Part shown: piece by piece, positions 1 to 9,420 of the stretch
Layout of the letters: each line of letters opens with the position of its first letter
Numbering within the stretch: the first letter of the stretch is position 1
Assembly: GCF_905171775.1 (NCBI RefSeq)
Contig: NC_053494.1
Coordinates: 198,849,544-198,913,543 of the forward strand
Direction: 5' to 3'
Source of the DNA: Rana temporaria
Taxonomy: Eukaryota; Chordata; Amphibia; Anura; Ranidae
DNA: 64,000 bases
Translations under genes and position numbers: made by a program
Notes under the pieces: generated by a model
What the model saw: the letters and a program-made list of their open reading frames with translations, nothing else
Told to the model about the DNA's origin: nothing
Databases searched by the model: none

Positions 1-1395
1 GCCCCGCTTTTCCATGCCCTGCACTTCCAAGCTTTGCGTTTTTAAGCCCTGCTCCTCCGAGCCCTGCTTATCCAAGCTTTTCTTTTCCAAGCCCCGCTTT
101 TCCATGCCCTGCACTTCCAAGCTTTGCGTTTTTAAGCCCTGCTCCTCCGAGCCCTGCTTATCCAAGCTTTTCTTTTCCAAGCCCCGCTTTTCCATGCCCT
201 GCACTTCCAAGCTTTGCGTTTTTAATCCCTGCTCCTCCGAGCCCTGCTTATCCAAGCTATGCATTTTCAAGCCCTGATTTTCCATGCCATGCCCTTTCAA
301 GGCTTGCATTTCCAACCCTGCTCTTTCATGCCCTGCCAATCCAAGGTTTGCATTTCCAAACCCTGTCCTTTGAAGCTGTGCCTTCCCAAGCACTGCCTTT
401 CTATGATTTTTCATTCCCTGCCATGTTCTTCCAAGCCCTGCTCTTCCATTCCCTTCTACTCCAATCCCTCTTTTTTCTCCATCATTTTCCTCCATGGCTT
501 TTTCCTTTATTCCCTCCTTTTCTAATTTTTTCTCATCCTGCAGCTTTATCTCCTGCAGACGCTCCTCCTCTAACCAATCCTTCATTAATCCCTGCTCCTT
601 AAATCTCTTCTCATCCTCACCATGCCTAGCCAAGCTTTTCTTTTCCAAGCCCCGCTTTTCCATGCCCTGCACTTCCAAGCTTTGCGTTTTTAAGCCCTGC
701 TCCTCCGAGCCCTGCCTATCCAAGCTATGCATTTTCAAGCCCTGATTTTCCATGCCCTGCACTTCCAAGCTTTGCGTTTTTAATCCCTGCTCCTCCGAGC
801 CCTGCCTATCCAAGCTATGCATTTTCAAGCCCTGATTTTCCATGCCCTGCACTTCCAAGCTTTGCGTTTTTAATCCCTGCTCCTCCGAGCCCTGCCTATC
901 CAAGCTATGCATTTTCAAGCCCTGATTTTCCATGCCATGCCCTTTCAAGGCTTGCATTTCCAACCCTGCTCTTTCATGCCCTGCCAATCCAAGGTTTGCA
1001 TTTCCAAACCCTGTCCTTTGAAGCTGTGCCTTCCCAAGCACTGCCTTTCTAAGATTTTTCATTCCCTGCCATGTTCTTCCAAGCCCTGCTCTTCCATTCC
1101 CTTCTCCTCCAATCCCTCTTTTTTCTCCATCATTTTCCTCCATGGCTTTTTCCTTCATTCCCTCCTTTTCTAATTTTTTCTCATCCTGCAGCTTTATCTC
1201 CTGCAGACGCTCCTCCTCTAACCAATCCTTCATTAATCCCTGCTCCTTAAATCTCTTCTCATCCTCACGCTTTTCCACTCCGGATCTCGTTTTTTCCTCC
1301 AGCCCCTCCCTGTAGTGAAGGGGAATAGGGGCTGCCCTCACCTCTTCTAATATTAAAAGGCTGAGGCATAACACTACGATCACTTTTCTGATCAT
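1..1395 (-). CDS. Secreted pentapeptide-repeat protein, 3' end outside window
   Basis: On the minus strand an ATG at 1395-1393 opens 465 codons without a stop to the window edge. Residues 1-21 are a good signal peptide: Met-Ile-Arg-Lys, then a hydrophobic core (VIVVLCLSLLIL), then EEVRA with likely cleavage before APIP. Residues 22-85 are highly charged with dibasic KR pairs (GVEKREDEKR). From about residue 145 the chain is built of five-residue repeats of the type E-x-Q-G-L/M (EVQGM, EKRGL, EKKSL, DKQGS, EEQGL, KTQSL), six pentads making a 90-bp unit. A 648-bp block (216 codons) is duplicated in frame. There is one early Trp-Gln region and a single Cys, in the signal peptide. I do not recognise the family. 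High Gln/Lys content with a signal peptide would suit an extracellular gel or transglutaminase-crosslinked secretion, but that is only inference. An alternative is that exon 1 ends at a strong donor-like AG/GTGAGG at 1342/1341; the open frame beyond argues against this. Confidence 0.72.
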   Translation of the reverse strand, partial: MIRKVIVVLCLSLLILEEVRAAPIPLHYREGLEEKTRSGVEKREDEKRFKEQGLMKDWLEEERLQEIKLQDEKKLEKEGMKEKAMEENDGEKRGIGGEGNGRAGLGRTWQGMKNLRKAVLGKAQLQRTGFGNANLGLAGHERAGLEMQALKGHGMENQGLKMHSLDRQGSEEQGLKTQSLEVQGMENQGLKMHSLDRQGSEEQGLKTQSLEVQGMENQGLKMHSLDRQGSEEQGLKTQSLEVQGMEKRGLEKKSLARHGEDEKRFKEQGLMKDWLEEERLQEIKLQDEKKLEKEGIKEKAMEENDGEKRGIGVEGNGRAGLGRTWQGMKNHRKAVLGKAQLQRTGFGNANLGLAGHERAGLEMQALKGHGMENQGLKMHSLDKQGSEEQGLKTQSLEVQGMEKRGLEKKSLDKQGSEEQGLKTQSLEVQGMEKRGLEKKSLDKQGSEEQGLKTQSLEVQGMEKRG

Positions 1396-1439
1396 TTTGA
1401 ATGCAGAATTCAGAAACACGTCTGAACTGTACAAATGTC

Positions 1440-1500
1440 AAGATAGACTGACTGCAAATCCTCTCGCGCCTGCCTTATAAGGACTAGCGTGATGATGTCA
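1440..1500 (-). promoter_or_regulatory. Putative core promoter of the repeat-protein gene
   Basis: The palindrome CCTTATAAGG at 1473-1482 reads as a TATA box and also fits the CArG consensus CC(A/T)6GG. It lies about 80 bp upstream of the ATG at 1395, giving an expected start site near 1445 and a 5' leader of roughly 50 nt. A CRE/AP-1-like TGACATCA lies just upstream at about 1493-1500 on the minus strand. Position relative to the ATG supports a real promoter; activity is inferred. Confidence 0.45.
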
Positions 1501-1512
1501 CAGTGTTGTTGT

Positions 1513-1696
1513 TGTTTCAAGGCTCCCCGCATGGCTGTTTCAAGGCTCCCCTCTCAGCTGTTTTTAGGGTCCCCTCACAGCTGTTTCTAGGGTCCCCTCA
1601 CAGCTGTTTCTAGGGTCCCCTCACAGCTGTTTTTTTTTTACATACAGTGAATGTGATGTGACCAATGCATTCTAAACCAAAATAATATTTGTTTAA
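1513..1696. repeat. Satellite-like array, fragment 1
   Basis: About 20-bp subrepeats of the type AGGGTCCCCTCACAGCTGTT alternate with AAGGCTCCCC variants, then a unique tail with CAGTGAATGTGATGTGACC and AAACCAAAATAATATTTG. The same composite unit recurs at 2958-3437 and four times at 5938-6935. It is cut at the TTAA at 1693-1696 by the next element. Confidence 0.8.
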
Positions 1697-2953
1697 CCAC
1701 TTCCATACCAGGCACTTACGCAGCTTCCCGCCCAAGCCAATTTTCAGCTTTCAGCACTGTCGCACTTTGAATGGCAATTGCGCGGTCATGCTACACTGTA
1801 CCCAAACAAAATTGGCGTCCTTTTTTCCCCACAAATAGAGCTTTTTTTTGGTGGTATTTGATCACCTCTGCGATTATTTTTTTTGCGCAACAACTAAAAA
1901 AAGGCTGAAAATTTGGAAAAAAAATTAAGTTTTTATTTTTTTCTGTTAATTTTTTTGTAAATACATTTTCTCTTTCAATTACGGGCACTGATATGGCGGC
2001 ACTAATGGGCACCGATGAGATGGCACTGATGGACATCGATGAGGTAGTACTGACGGGCACAGATGAGGTGGCACTGATTGGCGGCGCTGGTATGCGACAC
2101 TGATGGGCACTCATAGGCGGCACTGATGGGCACACATAGGTGGCACTGATGGGCACACATAGGTGGCACTGATGGGCACACATAGGCGGCACTGATGGGC
2201 ACACATAGGCGGCACAGATGGGCACTCATGGGCGGCACTTATGGGTGGCACTGATGGATACTTATGGGTGGCACAGATGGGCACTGATAGGTGGGCACTG
2301 GGCATGGATGGGCACTGTGGGGTGGCACTGATGGACACTGTGGGGTGACACTGTGGGGTGGCACTGATGGACACTGGGGTGGCACTGATGGACACTGTGG
2401 GGCAGCACTGATTTTTCCAGGTTGCCAGTCAGTGCCCATTTGTGGGCACTGATTGGCATCTTTTTTCTTTTTTTTTAACTTTTTTTTTTTTTTTTAACTT
2501 TTTTTTTTGCAGGCTTTTTTTATTTTATTTTGCCCACCCTGGTGGTCCAGGCTGGGCATCCCTGGTGGTCCAGTGTGGCGATCCGAGGGGGGGCTGCGCT
2601 GATAAACAATCAGCGCGAACCCCCCCTGACAGGAGAGCCGCCGATCGGCTCTCCTATACTCGCGTCTTTCAGACGCGAGTAGAGGAAGAGCCATCAACGG
2701 CTCTTCCTGTTTACATCGTGATCAGCCGTCATTGGACACGGCTGATCACGTGGTAAAGAGTCTCCGCCGGAGGCTCTTTACCGAGATCGGAGATGCGGGG
2801 TGTCAGACTGACACCCCGCATCACCGATCGCCGCGATGCGCGCCCCCACGGGCGCGCGCGGCATGAAATCCTGCAGGACGTTCTGGAACGTCCTGTCAGG
2901 ATTTCATAACCACTTCCCGGACGTAAATCGGCTATAGGCCGGGCGGGAAGTGG
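1697..2953 (+). mobile_element. TTAA-target DNA transposon, non-autonomous (CCACTT...AAGTGG)
   Basis: It starts TTAA/CCACTTCC and ends GGGAAGTGG/TTAA, so TTAA is the likely target duplication (piggyBac- or Kolobok-like; superfamily not settled). It carries the family core AATTGCGCGGTC ... ACAAATAGAGC near the left end and a GC-rich palindromic right end. No transposase is present. It split the satellite array: joining the flanks restores the array sequence apart from one base. Confidence 0.75.
1981..2452. repeat. Minisatellite GGCACTGATGGGCACACATA inside the TTAA element
   Basis: Tandem units of about 20 bp (GATGGGCAC + TCATAGGCGGCACT variants) run through the middle of the element. The same array occurs in the related copy at 15668-16635 and inverted at 27400-28090. 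The open frames on it are by-products of the repeat. Confidence 0.85.
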
Positions 2954-3437
2954 TTAATTTCAAGTGGAACGAATGGCAATTCGTGACAGGGTCCCCTCAT
3001 GGCTGTTTTTAGTGTCCCCTCATGGCTGTTTTTAGTGTCCCCTCACAGCTGTTTTTATGGTCCCCTCATGGCTGTTTTTATGGTCCCCTCATGGCTGTTT
3101 TTATGGTCCCCTCATGGCTGTTTTTTTTACATGCAGTGAATGTGATGTGACCAATGCTTTCTAAACCAAAATAATATTTGTTTCTTTTTTTTTCTTTTCA
3201 ATGATTTTTATTAAAATGTTTAAGATTATTTGTTTCATTTCAAGTGGAACGAATGGCAATACATGACAGGGTACCCTCACAGCTGTTTTATGGCTCCCCA
3301 CACGGCTGTTTTTAGGGTCCCTTCATGGCTGTTTTTAGGGTCCCCTCACAGCTGTTTCAAGGCTCCCCTCACAGCTGTTTTTTTTACATGCAGTGAATGT
3401 GATGTGACCAATGCTTTCTAAACCAAAATAATATTTG
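2954..3437. repeat. Satellite-like array, fragment 2
   Basis: Two composite units: TTTCAAGTGGAACGAATGGC, then GGCTGTTTTTA/GGGTCCCCTCA subrepeats, then ACATGCAGTGAATGTGATG and the AAAATAATATTTG tail. The right side is interrupted by the CATA-end element at 3438. Confidence 0.8.
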
Positions 3438-3623
3438 CATACTTGCCAACTGTCCCGTTTTTAACGGGACAGTCCCGTGAAATAGGACCTAGTCCCGGCT
3501 AATTTAGCCTGCCGGGACTTGTCCCGGTTGTAGGGGTGAAACGGATCGTCACCGATCACGGAGCGCTCCGGAGCCTAGGAAAGTCCCCGGCTTTGTCCTA
3601 GCTCCGGAGCGGCGGCCATCTTG

Positions 3624-3762
3624 CTCCACCCAGTGTGCTTGCCAGAGCACAGCGTGACACGCCTCCCCGCCTCAGCGTGTTGACTTCTGTAGTCAGCGCG
3701 CGGAGGCGGGGAGCCATGTCACGCTGTGCTCTGGGCTCTGGCAAGCACACTGGGTGGAGAAG
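3624..3762. repeat. Inverted repeat, arms about 45-60 bp
   Basis: CACCCAGTGTGCTTGCCAGA at 3627 is matched by its reverse complement ending near 3757, with further complementary GAGGCGGGGAG/CTCCCCGCCTC sequence inside. Transcripts could fold into a hairpin. It lies in the CATA-end element. Confidence 0.7.
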
Positions 3763-4321
3763 ATGGGACTGGGCCCTGTCGTTCTACCGTCATCCGTCCT
3801 GGCCAGCCCAGTAGTGTAGCGTTGGGGTGAGCAGCCAGTGCTCATTCCAAACCTGCCTCTGCGCTGCTGTGAATGACTGAATGTCATTGCTATCCCAGGG
3901 TGACTTCCTCCAGGCTCTGAGTCCAGCAGCCCCTATTATCACTGTGCACAATCAATAAATCAATCAATCCAGTCCTCAGCACCTGCACCCCCCCCCCCCC
4001 GCCCAGGGACTCCAGTGGTCTGGTCCAGCCTGTCCTGTCCCCCATGATTCCTCAGGCAGTCCGTGTGTGTGAGTGGGAGGGGCGGTGCTCGGTGCAGACG
4101 AGCGTGTGGAGGCTGCTGGTGGAGAACATGGCCTGCGGGGGAGGAGTGCTTCCTCTGAAGTGATCCATCTCAAATTATCCCTTTCCTCATGGCTCAGTTA
4201 TGTCACCCTCAAGAAGGGACTGGTGGATAGCAGTTATCTATGGATGGAGTCCTGGCCTGGAGTGGTGAGTGAAACCCCCCGATCCACCTGAGTGGAAGTA
4301 GTCAGTAGTCTGAGTACTGCA

Positions 4322-4530
4322 AGACAGAGTGTAGTGGGCAGGTAGGTCAGTGTAGTGGGCAGGTAGGTCAGTGTAGTGGGCAGGTAGGTCAGTGTAGTGG
4401 GCAGGTAGGTCAGTGTAGTGGGCAGGTAGGTCAGTGTAGTGGGCAGGTAGGTCAGTGTAGTGGGCAGGTAGGTCAGTGTAGTGGGCAGGTAGGTCAGTGT
4501 AGTGGGCAGGTAGGTCAGGGTAGTGGGCAG
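4322..4530. repeat. 21-bp minisatellite AGTGTAGTGGGCAGGTAGGTC
   Basis: About ten near-perfect 21-bp copies, continued by two diverged copies at 4746-4790 after a foldback insertion. Reads in all frames because 21 is divisible by three. There are no spacers, so it is not a CRISPR array. Confidence 0.92.
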
Positions 4531-4745
4531 TAAGAATGAGTTCCGGCGTGTTCGCATAGAACACGTGCGGAACCCGCCAGGAAGTGAGCACGGCACTGCG
4601 CTAATCACAGCCAGGGAGACATTGTCCCGATGCTCGGCTGCGGGGATCGTGAAATGTCTCCCTGGCTGATATTAGCGCAGCGCCGTGCTCACTTCCTGGC
4701 GGGTTCCGCACGTGTTCTATGCAAACACGCCGGAGCTCATCCTTA
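4531..4745. mobile_element. 215-bp foldback element with 8-bp duplication GTGGGCAG
   Basis: The ends TAAGAATGAG and CTCATCCTTA are inverted, and the arms pair over about 85 bp (CGTGTTCGCATAGAACACGT ... ). GTGGGCAG at 4523-4530 is repeated at 4746-4753. Because the target is a minisatellite the duplication could be partly coincidental, but relative to the 21-bp unit these 8 bp are present twice. 8 bp suggests hAT or P type. Confidence 0.65.
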
Positions 4746-5160
4746 GTGGGCAGGTAGGTCAGCGTAGTGGACAGGTAGGTCAGCTGCCTCTCAAAGTGAC
4801 TGACTGGTAGAGCAGTGGACGGTATGATTATTTTTTTCATTTTTATTTTGTTTTTTTATTATTTTTACAGAATTTTTATTTTTTTTAGGAATCATTAGAG
4901 GACTTCAGTGAAATGCCAGGGGTCCAAACAGGGGGATTCTGTGGCACACAAGGTGATTAGGGTGGGCCCTGGCACACCCTGTGTGCACGCCTATGATCCT
5001 GACACCATATCAAGCATGGTGTTGGGATGATATGAGTGCTAAAACAGCCATTCACCTGACAAATCAACCCCCCCCCCCCCCCCCTGGTCCTTGGCAAAAT
5101 TGTCCCTGAATGGCAGTTTGGAAATGTGGTCACCCTAACAAGGGGGGACATGGAAGGCCG

Positions 5161-5431
5161 CGATCGGCAGCTGTATAGTGCCCACGAGCCGCGGGATCTC
5201 CCTGGGGCTTGTAGTTCTCTCTCCGACTGTATCCACTGAAGAGGGGAGGGGCCTCTAACCCAGGCATAAATCAGCTTCACTCTTAAGTGAGTCACTCTGC
5301 TTCTACACTTTTGATGATACATGCCTGGGTTAGAGGCCCCTCCCCTCTTCAGTGGATACAGTCGGAGAGAGAACTACAAGCCCCAGGGAGATCCCGTGGC
5401 TTGTGGGCACTATACAGCCGCCGATCACTGC
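5161..5431. repeat. Inverted repeat with arms of about 105 bp
   Basis: The sequence from GATCGGCAGCTGTATAGTGC to CTAACCCAGGCAT returns as its reverse complement at about 5320-5430 with only a few mismatches, separated by a short loop of about 50 bp. The high arm identity indicates recent origin or gene conversion between arms. No open frame of interest. Confidence 0.85.
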
Positions 5432-5937
5432 CTCCCATCTCACCTATGGAGAAGTCCTGGGTGTTCAAGGAGCACAACAGAGACTAGCCAGGTACAGGGA
5501 AACCTCTGGAAGTGTGGGGGGGGGGGGGTGTGACTGTCTGGGGACCCTGATGTAAGGGGGCCCTCAGGGGACCCTAATGTAAGGGTCCCCAGCTGAACTG
5601 GGGGTGTCGGTAACATATAATGACACTCCCTAGCAGTTCGTATCGGGTGCGATGCGGGAACCCACAGTGGATTTGCAGGGTTCTCGCATTGCACCAGTGT
5701 GAACCGGGCCTAAGAAATATTTTTTTTAGTTTACAAAATGCATGCAATGACAGTTGATAAGGATTAACGGCTTGCCAACCGCCGCACAACGATGTACGGC
5801 GACGGCACGGCTGCACACATGGGCGTCCAGGTATGTCCCCTTTAAGATGCAGAGCCATTGGTCGCGAGCGCAGCGGCATGTTCATAGCTGTGCTGCAAAG
5901 TGTCCCTGGAATTTTTTTTCAAATGTTGGCAACTATG

Positions 5938-6931
5938 TATTTGTTTCATTTCAAGTGGAACGAATGGCAATACATGACTGGGTCCCCTCACGGCTGTTTT
6001 TAGGGTCCCCTCACGGCTGTTTTTAGGGTCCCCGCACGGCTGTTTTTAGGGTCCCCGCACGGCTGTTTCAAGGCTCCCCTCACGGCTATTTCAATGCTCC
6101 CCTCACATCTGTTTTTAGGGTCCCCTCACGGCTGTTTTTTTTTACATGCAGTGAATGTGATGTGACCAATGCTTTCTAAACCAAAATAATATTTGTTTCA
6201 TTTCAAGTGGAACGAATGGCAATACATGACTGGGTCCCCTCACGGCTGTTTTTAGGGTCCCCTCATGGCTGTTTTTAGGGTCCCCGCACGGCTGTATTTA
6301 GGGTCCCCGCACGGCTGTTTCAAGGCTCCCCTCACAGCTATTTCAAGGCTCCCCTCACAGCTGTTTTTAGGGTCCCCTCACGGCTGTTTTATTTTACATG
6401 CAGTGAATGTGATGTGACCAATGCTTTCTAAACCAAAATAATATTTGTTTCATTTCAAGTGGAACGAATGGCAATACATGACTGGGTCCCCTCACAGCTG
6501 TTTTTAGGGTCCCCGCACGGCTGTTTCAAGGCTCCCCTCACGGCTATTTCAATGCTCCCCTCACATCTGTTTTTAGGGTCCCCTCACGGCTTGTTTTTTT
6601 TGTTTTTTTTTACATGCAGTGACTGTGATGTGACCAATGCTTTCTAAACCAAAATAATATTTGTTTCTTTTTTTTTCTTTTCAATGATTTTTAATACAAT
6701 TTTCAAGATTATTTATTTCATTTCAAGTGGAACGAATGGCAATACATGACAGTGTACCCTCACAGCTGTTTTTAGGGTCCCCACATGGCTGTTTTTAGGG
6801 TCCCCTCACAGCTGTTTCAAGGCTCCCCTCACGGCTGTTTTATTTTAAATGCAGTGAATGTGATGTGACCAATGCTTTCTAAACCAAAATAATATTTGTT
6901 TCATTTCAAGTGGAACGAATGTCAATACATG

Positions 6932-6935
<4 letters not shown>
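5938..6935. repeat. Satellite-like array, four composite units
   Basis: Four units of about 210-270 bp, each starting ATTTGTTTCATTTCAAGTGG and ending ACCAAAATAATATTTG, with variable numbers of CGGCTGTTTTTAGGGTCCC subrepeats. The last unit stops in the TA microsatellite at 6936. Confidence 0.88.

Positions 6936-6996
<61 letters not shown>
6936..6996. repeat. (TA)n microsatellite
   Basis: About 30 TA dinucleotides, followed by a short (GT)n at 7006-7020. It is the left half of a TA tract that a Helitron appears to have split. Confidence 0.97.
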
Positions 6997-7000
<4 letters not shown>

Positions 7001-7797
7001 TCAACGTGTGTGTGTGTGTGTATGTATGTTCCAGCATCACGTCCAAACGGCTAAAGATATTAACATGAAACTTGGCACACATGTTACTTATATGTCAGCA
7101 ACAAACATAGGATAGGTGGTTTAACCCTTACACACCCCCATTTGCCATGGTCGGGGTTTTTCTTTAAAGTCCCATTCAACTCTATGGGAAATACATGTTA
7201 CTTCATAACTTCCAAACGGCTGTAGATATTTCGATAACACTTGGTCACATGTTACTTATGAATGAATGAATGACTTGTATAGCGCAACGCATGCGAACTG
7301 AATCGCCTCTGGGCGCTTTTTCCAGCCAGTATCTGCTTGGCTGGTGCGGTCATTTTTATCCCGTAGGATCATGACACGCTTGGGACACACAGTCATACAC
7401 ACATATATACATATATACTGGGCCAATTTTGAACGAGATCCAATTTACCTACCAGCATGTCTTTGGAGTGTCCACTTAAACTGTCTTATATGTCCACTTA
7501 AACTATAGGATAGTTAATGTATCCCTTAACTACCCCCATTTGTGAGGGTCGGGGTTTTTGTTTAAAGTCCCATGCAAATCAATGGGAAATGTATGTTCCC
7601 ACATAACTTCTGTACGCCTGGAGATATTTCAATAATACCTGGTACACATATTACTTATATGCCAAATAAAAATATATGACAGTTAAATTAACCCTTACCT
7701 ACACCGTTATATAAAAGATGGGTATATTTATATTACTATGATTTTCCTCCCCAAAAGGTTAAAATAGGAAGACCGGGCAACGCCGGGTATTCAGCTA

Positions 7798-7798
<1 letters not shown>
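6997..7798 (+). mobile_element. Non-autonomous Helitron (3' end CTAG)
   Basis: The 3' end has the short GC hairpin ACCGGGCAACGCCGGGT followed by ATTCAGCTAG and then T, as expected for Helitrons, which end CTRR and insert between A and T. The body has the phrases ATGTATGTTCCAGCATCACG and CATGTTACTTATATG, repeated twice in diverged form. No Rep/helicase frame is present. The exact 5' end is hidden in the TA repeat. A foreign repeat (about 7261-7449) interrupts it. Confidence 0.7.
7261..7449. mobile_element. Unidentified interspersed-repeat fragment inside the Helitron
   Basis: From (GAAT)n to CATGTCTTTGGAGTG the sequence breaks the Helitron phrase CATGTTACTTAT. The part TACCTACCAGCATGTCTTTGG resembles the 3' part of widely distributed vertebrate retroelements; this is recalled resemblance, not a match I could run. 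Confidence 0.35.
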
Positions 7799-7854
<56 letters not shown>

Positions 7855-7862
7855 TATATATA
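7799..7862. repeat. (TA)n microsatellite, right half
   Basis: TA dinucleotides with one short CACACA interruption, continuing the tract at 6936-6996. The next 270 bp (7863-8134) hold no feature I recognise. Confidence 0.95.
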
Positions 7863-8134
7863 ATGCAGTCTGTTTTTTCTTGCTTGTGCCGTTGTTTCGT
7901 CAGATATGGCGAAACACTGTGATATTATTATCCCGGGCTGCGAGCGAGCCTTCTGCATTTCCGCCCTTACTCTCTCTATCAAGCACTTCCGCCCTTACTC
8001 CCCCTGCCAACACAGCCTCTCTGGGAGAGGGGCGGGCATGCTTCTCTGCCAGAGGGGCGGAGCTGTGTCTGCATCCAAAGAAGATGTGATTGGCTGGCGG
8101 GTGCCTGGAGTATAGTGTGCAGAGTATAGAGTAA

Positions 8135-8500
8135 TGCTGGCCATACACTCCACGAAATATCGTCCGAACGAACTTTCGAAAAACGAAAGTTCGGTCGTGA
8201 GCGCAAACGACAGTGCCATCATGTAATGACCGATAAATCGTTCAGTGGACATAAATTAAAACATTTTTTTTTTTTTTTTTTTTTTAACATATACCTAGTG
8301 CAGAAAGTTTGGACGGGAAACACATTAACCTTCTGATTTATCGTTCATTCGGCAGAAAATTTCCAAACTTGTCCTTCGTTTTTTCGGCTCAAAAACGTCC
8401 AGACGATTATCGATTTTGTGCCCATTAACTGTTCGAAAAACGAACGAACTGTCTGAACGACCGATGTTCGCCCGATTTTTCGTATAGTGTATGGCCAGCA
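8135..8500. mobile_element. MITE TGCTGGCCATACAC, TAA duplication
   Basis: The left end TGCTGGCCATACACT is inverted at the right end (AGTGTATGGCCAGCA). TAA flanks both sides (8132-8134, 8501-8503), a 3-bp A/T duplication typical of PIF/Harbinger-type elements. Interior contains CGAACGAAC-rich palindromic sequence and a poly-T. No gene. Confidence 0.75.
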
Positions 8501-8920
8501 TAAGACTCCAGTCACAGGTCTGATAATAAAATTGAATTGGAAAGCTTCCTATGGATGTCATGTGAACATTTCTGTATCTGGTGCATTTTACTCTATATAG
8601 TTGCCTGCATGATACATATAATATATTACTGAGCACATTGATGAACGTGGTGCATGTTGGAGGAATAGTTCTTATTGGAGTTTATGTTGCTCTGTGTAGT
8701 GAGATGTTATGTGTTTATTGGGGAGCCCAGGGCAGTACATATTGGGGGGGGGGGGGAAATGGTTTCTATAGTATTAGGGTTTATGATGCTGTGAGTATTG
8801 GACTGTAAGGGTGTATGACTGTGTGAATTGGGGGTGAATGATGTAATATGTTTTGGAGGTGTATGTTTCTGTGTATATTCGAGGTAATGGTGCTGTGTGC
8901 TGGGTGCTTGATGCTGTGTA
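8501..8920. other. Unassigned GT-rich stretch
   Basis: Low-complexity sequence with irregular repeats of GATGCTGTGTGTATTGG type and a poly-G at 8744-8757. No coding signal or recognised transposon. Confidence 0.5.
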
Positions 8921-9420
8921 CTGGCATCCACGTCACCTGCCACAAGTTGTGGATTGTCCAATTGCAACGCCACCTGGCCACATCACCTGGCCATGTCCCC
9001 TGCCACAAGCTGTGGATTGTCTACTTGCCACGTCACCTGCCACGCCACCTGGCCATGACACCTGACACAAGTTGTGAATTGTCCACTTGCCACGTCACCT
9101 GCCACGCCACCTGGCCACGACACCTGACACAAGTTGTGGATTGTCCACTTGCCACGTCATTTGGCCACGTCACCTGCCACAAGTTGTGGATTGTCCACTT
9201 GCCGTGTCACCTGGCCACGTCACCTGTCACAAGTTGTGAAACGTCCACTTGCCACTTCGCCTGGCCACGTCACCTGCCACAAGTTGCGAATTGTCCACTT
9301 GCCACGTCACCTGGCCACGTCACCTGCCACAAGTTGTGGATTGTCCACTTGCCACGTCACCTGCCACAAGTTGTGGATTGTCCACTTGCCACGTCACCTG
9401 CCACAAGTTGTGGATTGTCT
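8921..9420. repeat. Minisatellite CCACGTCACCTGCCACAAG
   Basis: Tandem units of about 42 and 60 bp built from CACGTCACCTG(G)CCA and CAAGTTGTGGATTGTCCACTT. The variants with and without the extra CCACGTCACCTGG block explain the two lengths. A 233-residue frame across it is a repeat artefact. Confidence 0.9.

Larger units (their letters stand above)
3438..5937. mobile_element. Composite CATA-end element inserted in the satellite
   Basis: The left end CATACTTGCCAACTGTCCC and right end TGTTGGCAACTATG are inverted-repeat related. TATTTG flanks it on both sides (3432-3437 and 5938-5943), and joining the flanks restores the satellite exactly. It contains inverted repeats, a 21-bp minisatellite and a smaller foldback element. 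No coding gene is visible; 4760-5160 and 5440-5760 show only homopolymers (poly-C 5071-5085, poly-G 5515-5528) and MITE scraps, including a GTTCACAC-type end near 5690-5710. Confidence 0.65.

Noticed and set aside
14..745. Plus-strand Cys/Ser/Pro/Lys-rich frames opposite the repeat protein
   Set aside because: They are antisense reflections of the same in-phase repeats, have no signal peptide or promoter, and are interrupted several times, whereas the minus strand is open throughout.
1791..2459. Several His/Pro/Cys/Ser frames on the minus strand
   Set aside because: By-products of the GGCACTGATGGGCAC minisatellite; each frame overlaps the next with the same repeat content.
2494..2830. Possible promoter or CpG island in the GC-rich palindromes
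   Set aside because: This GC-rich end is present in every TTAA-family copy, so it belongs to the transposon.
4322..4530. CRISPR-like appearance
   Set aside because: Direct head-to-tail repeats without unique spacers, in a vertebrate context.
4234..4608. 124- and 117-residue frames with a 7-residue repeat (TTLTYLP)
   Set aside because: The 21-bp minisatellite is divisible by three and therefore open; the frames cross the foldback element and have no coding features.
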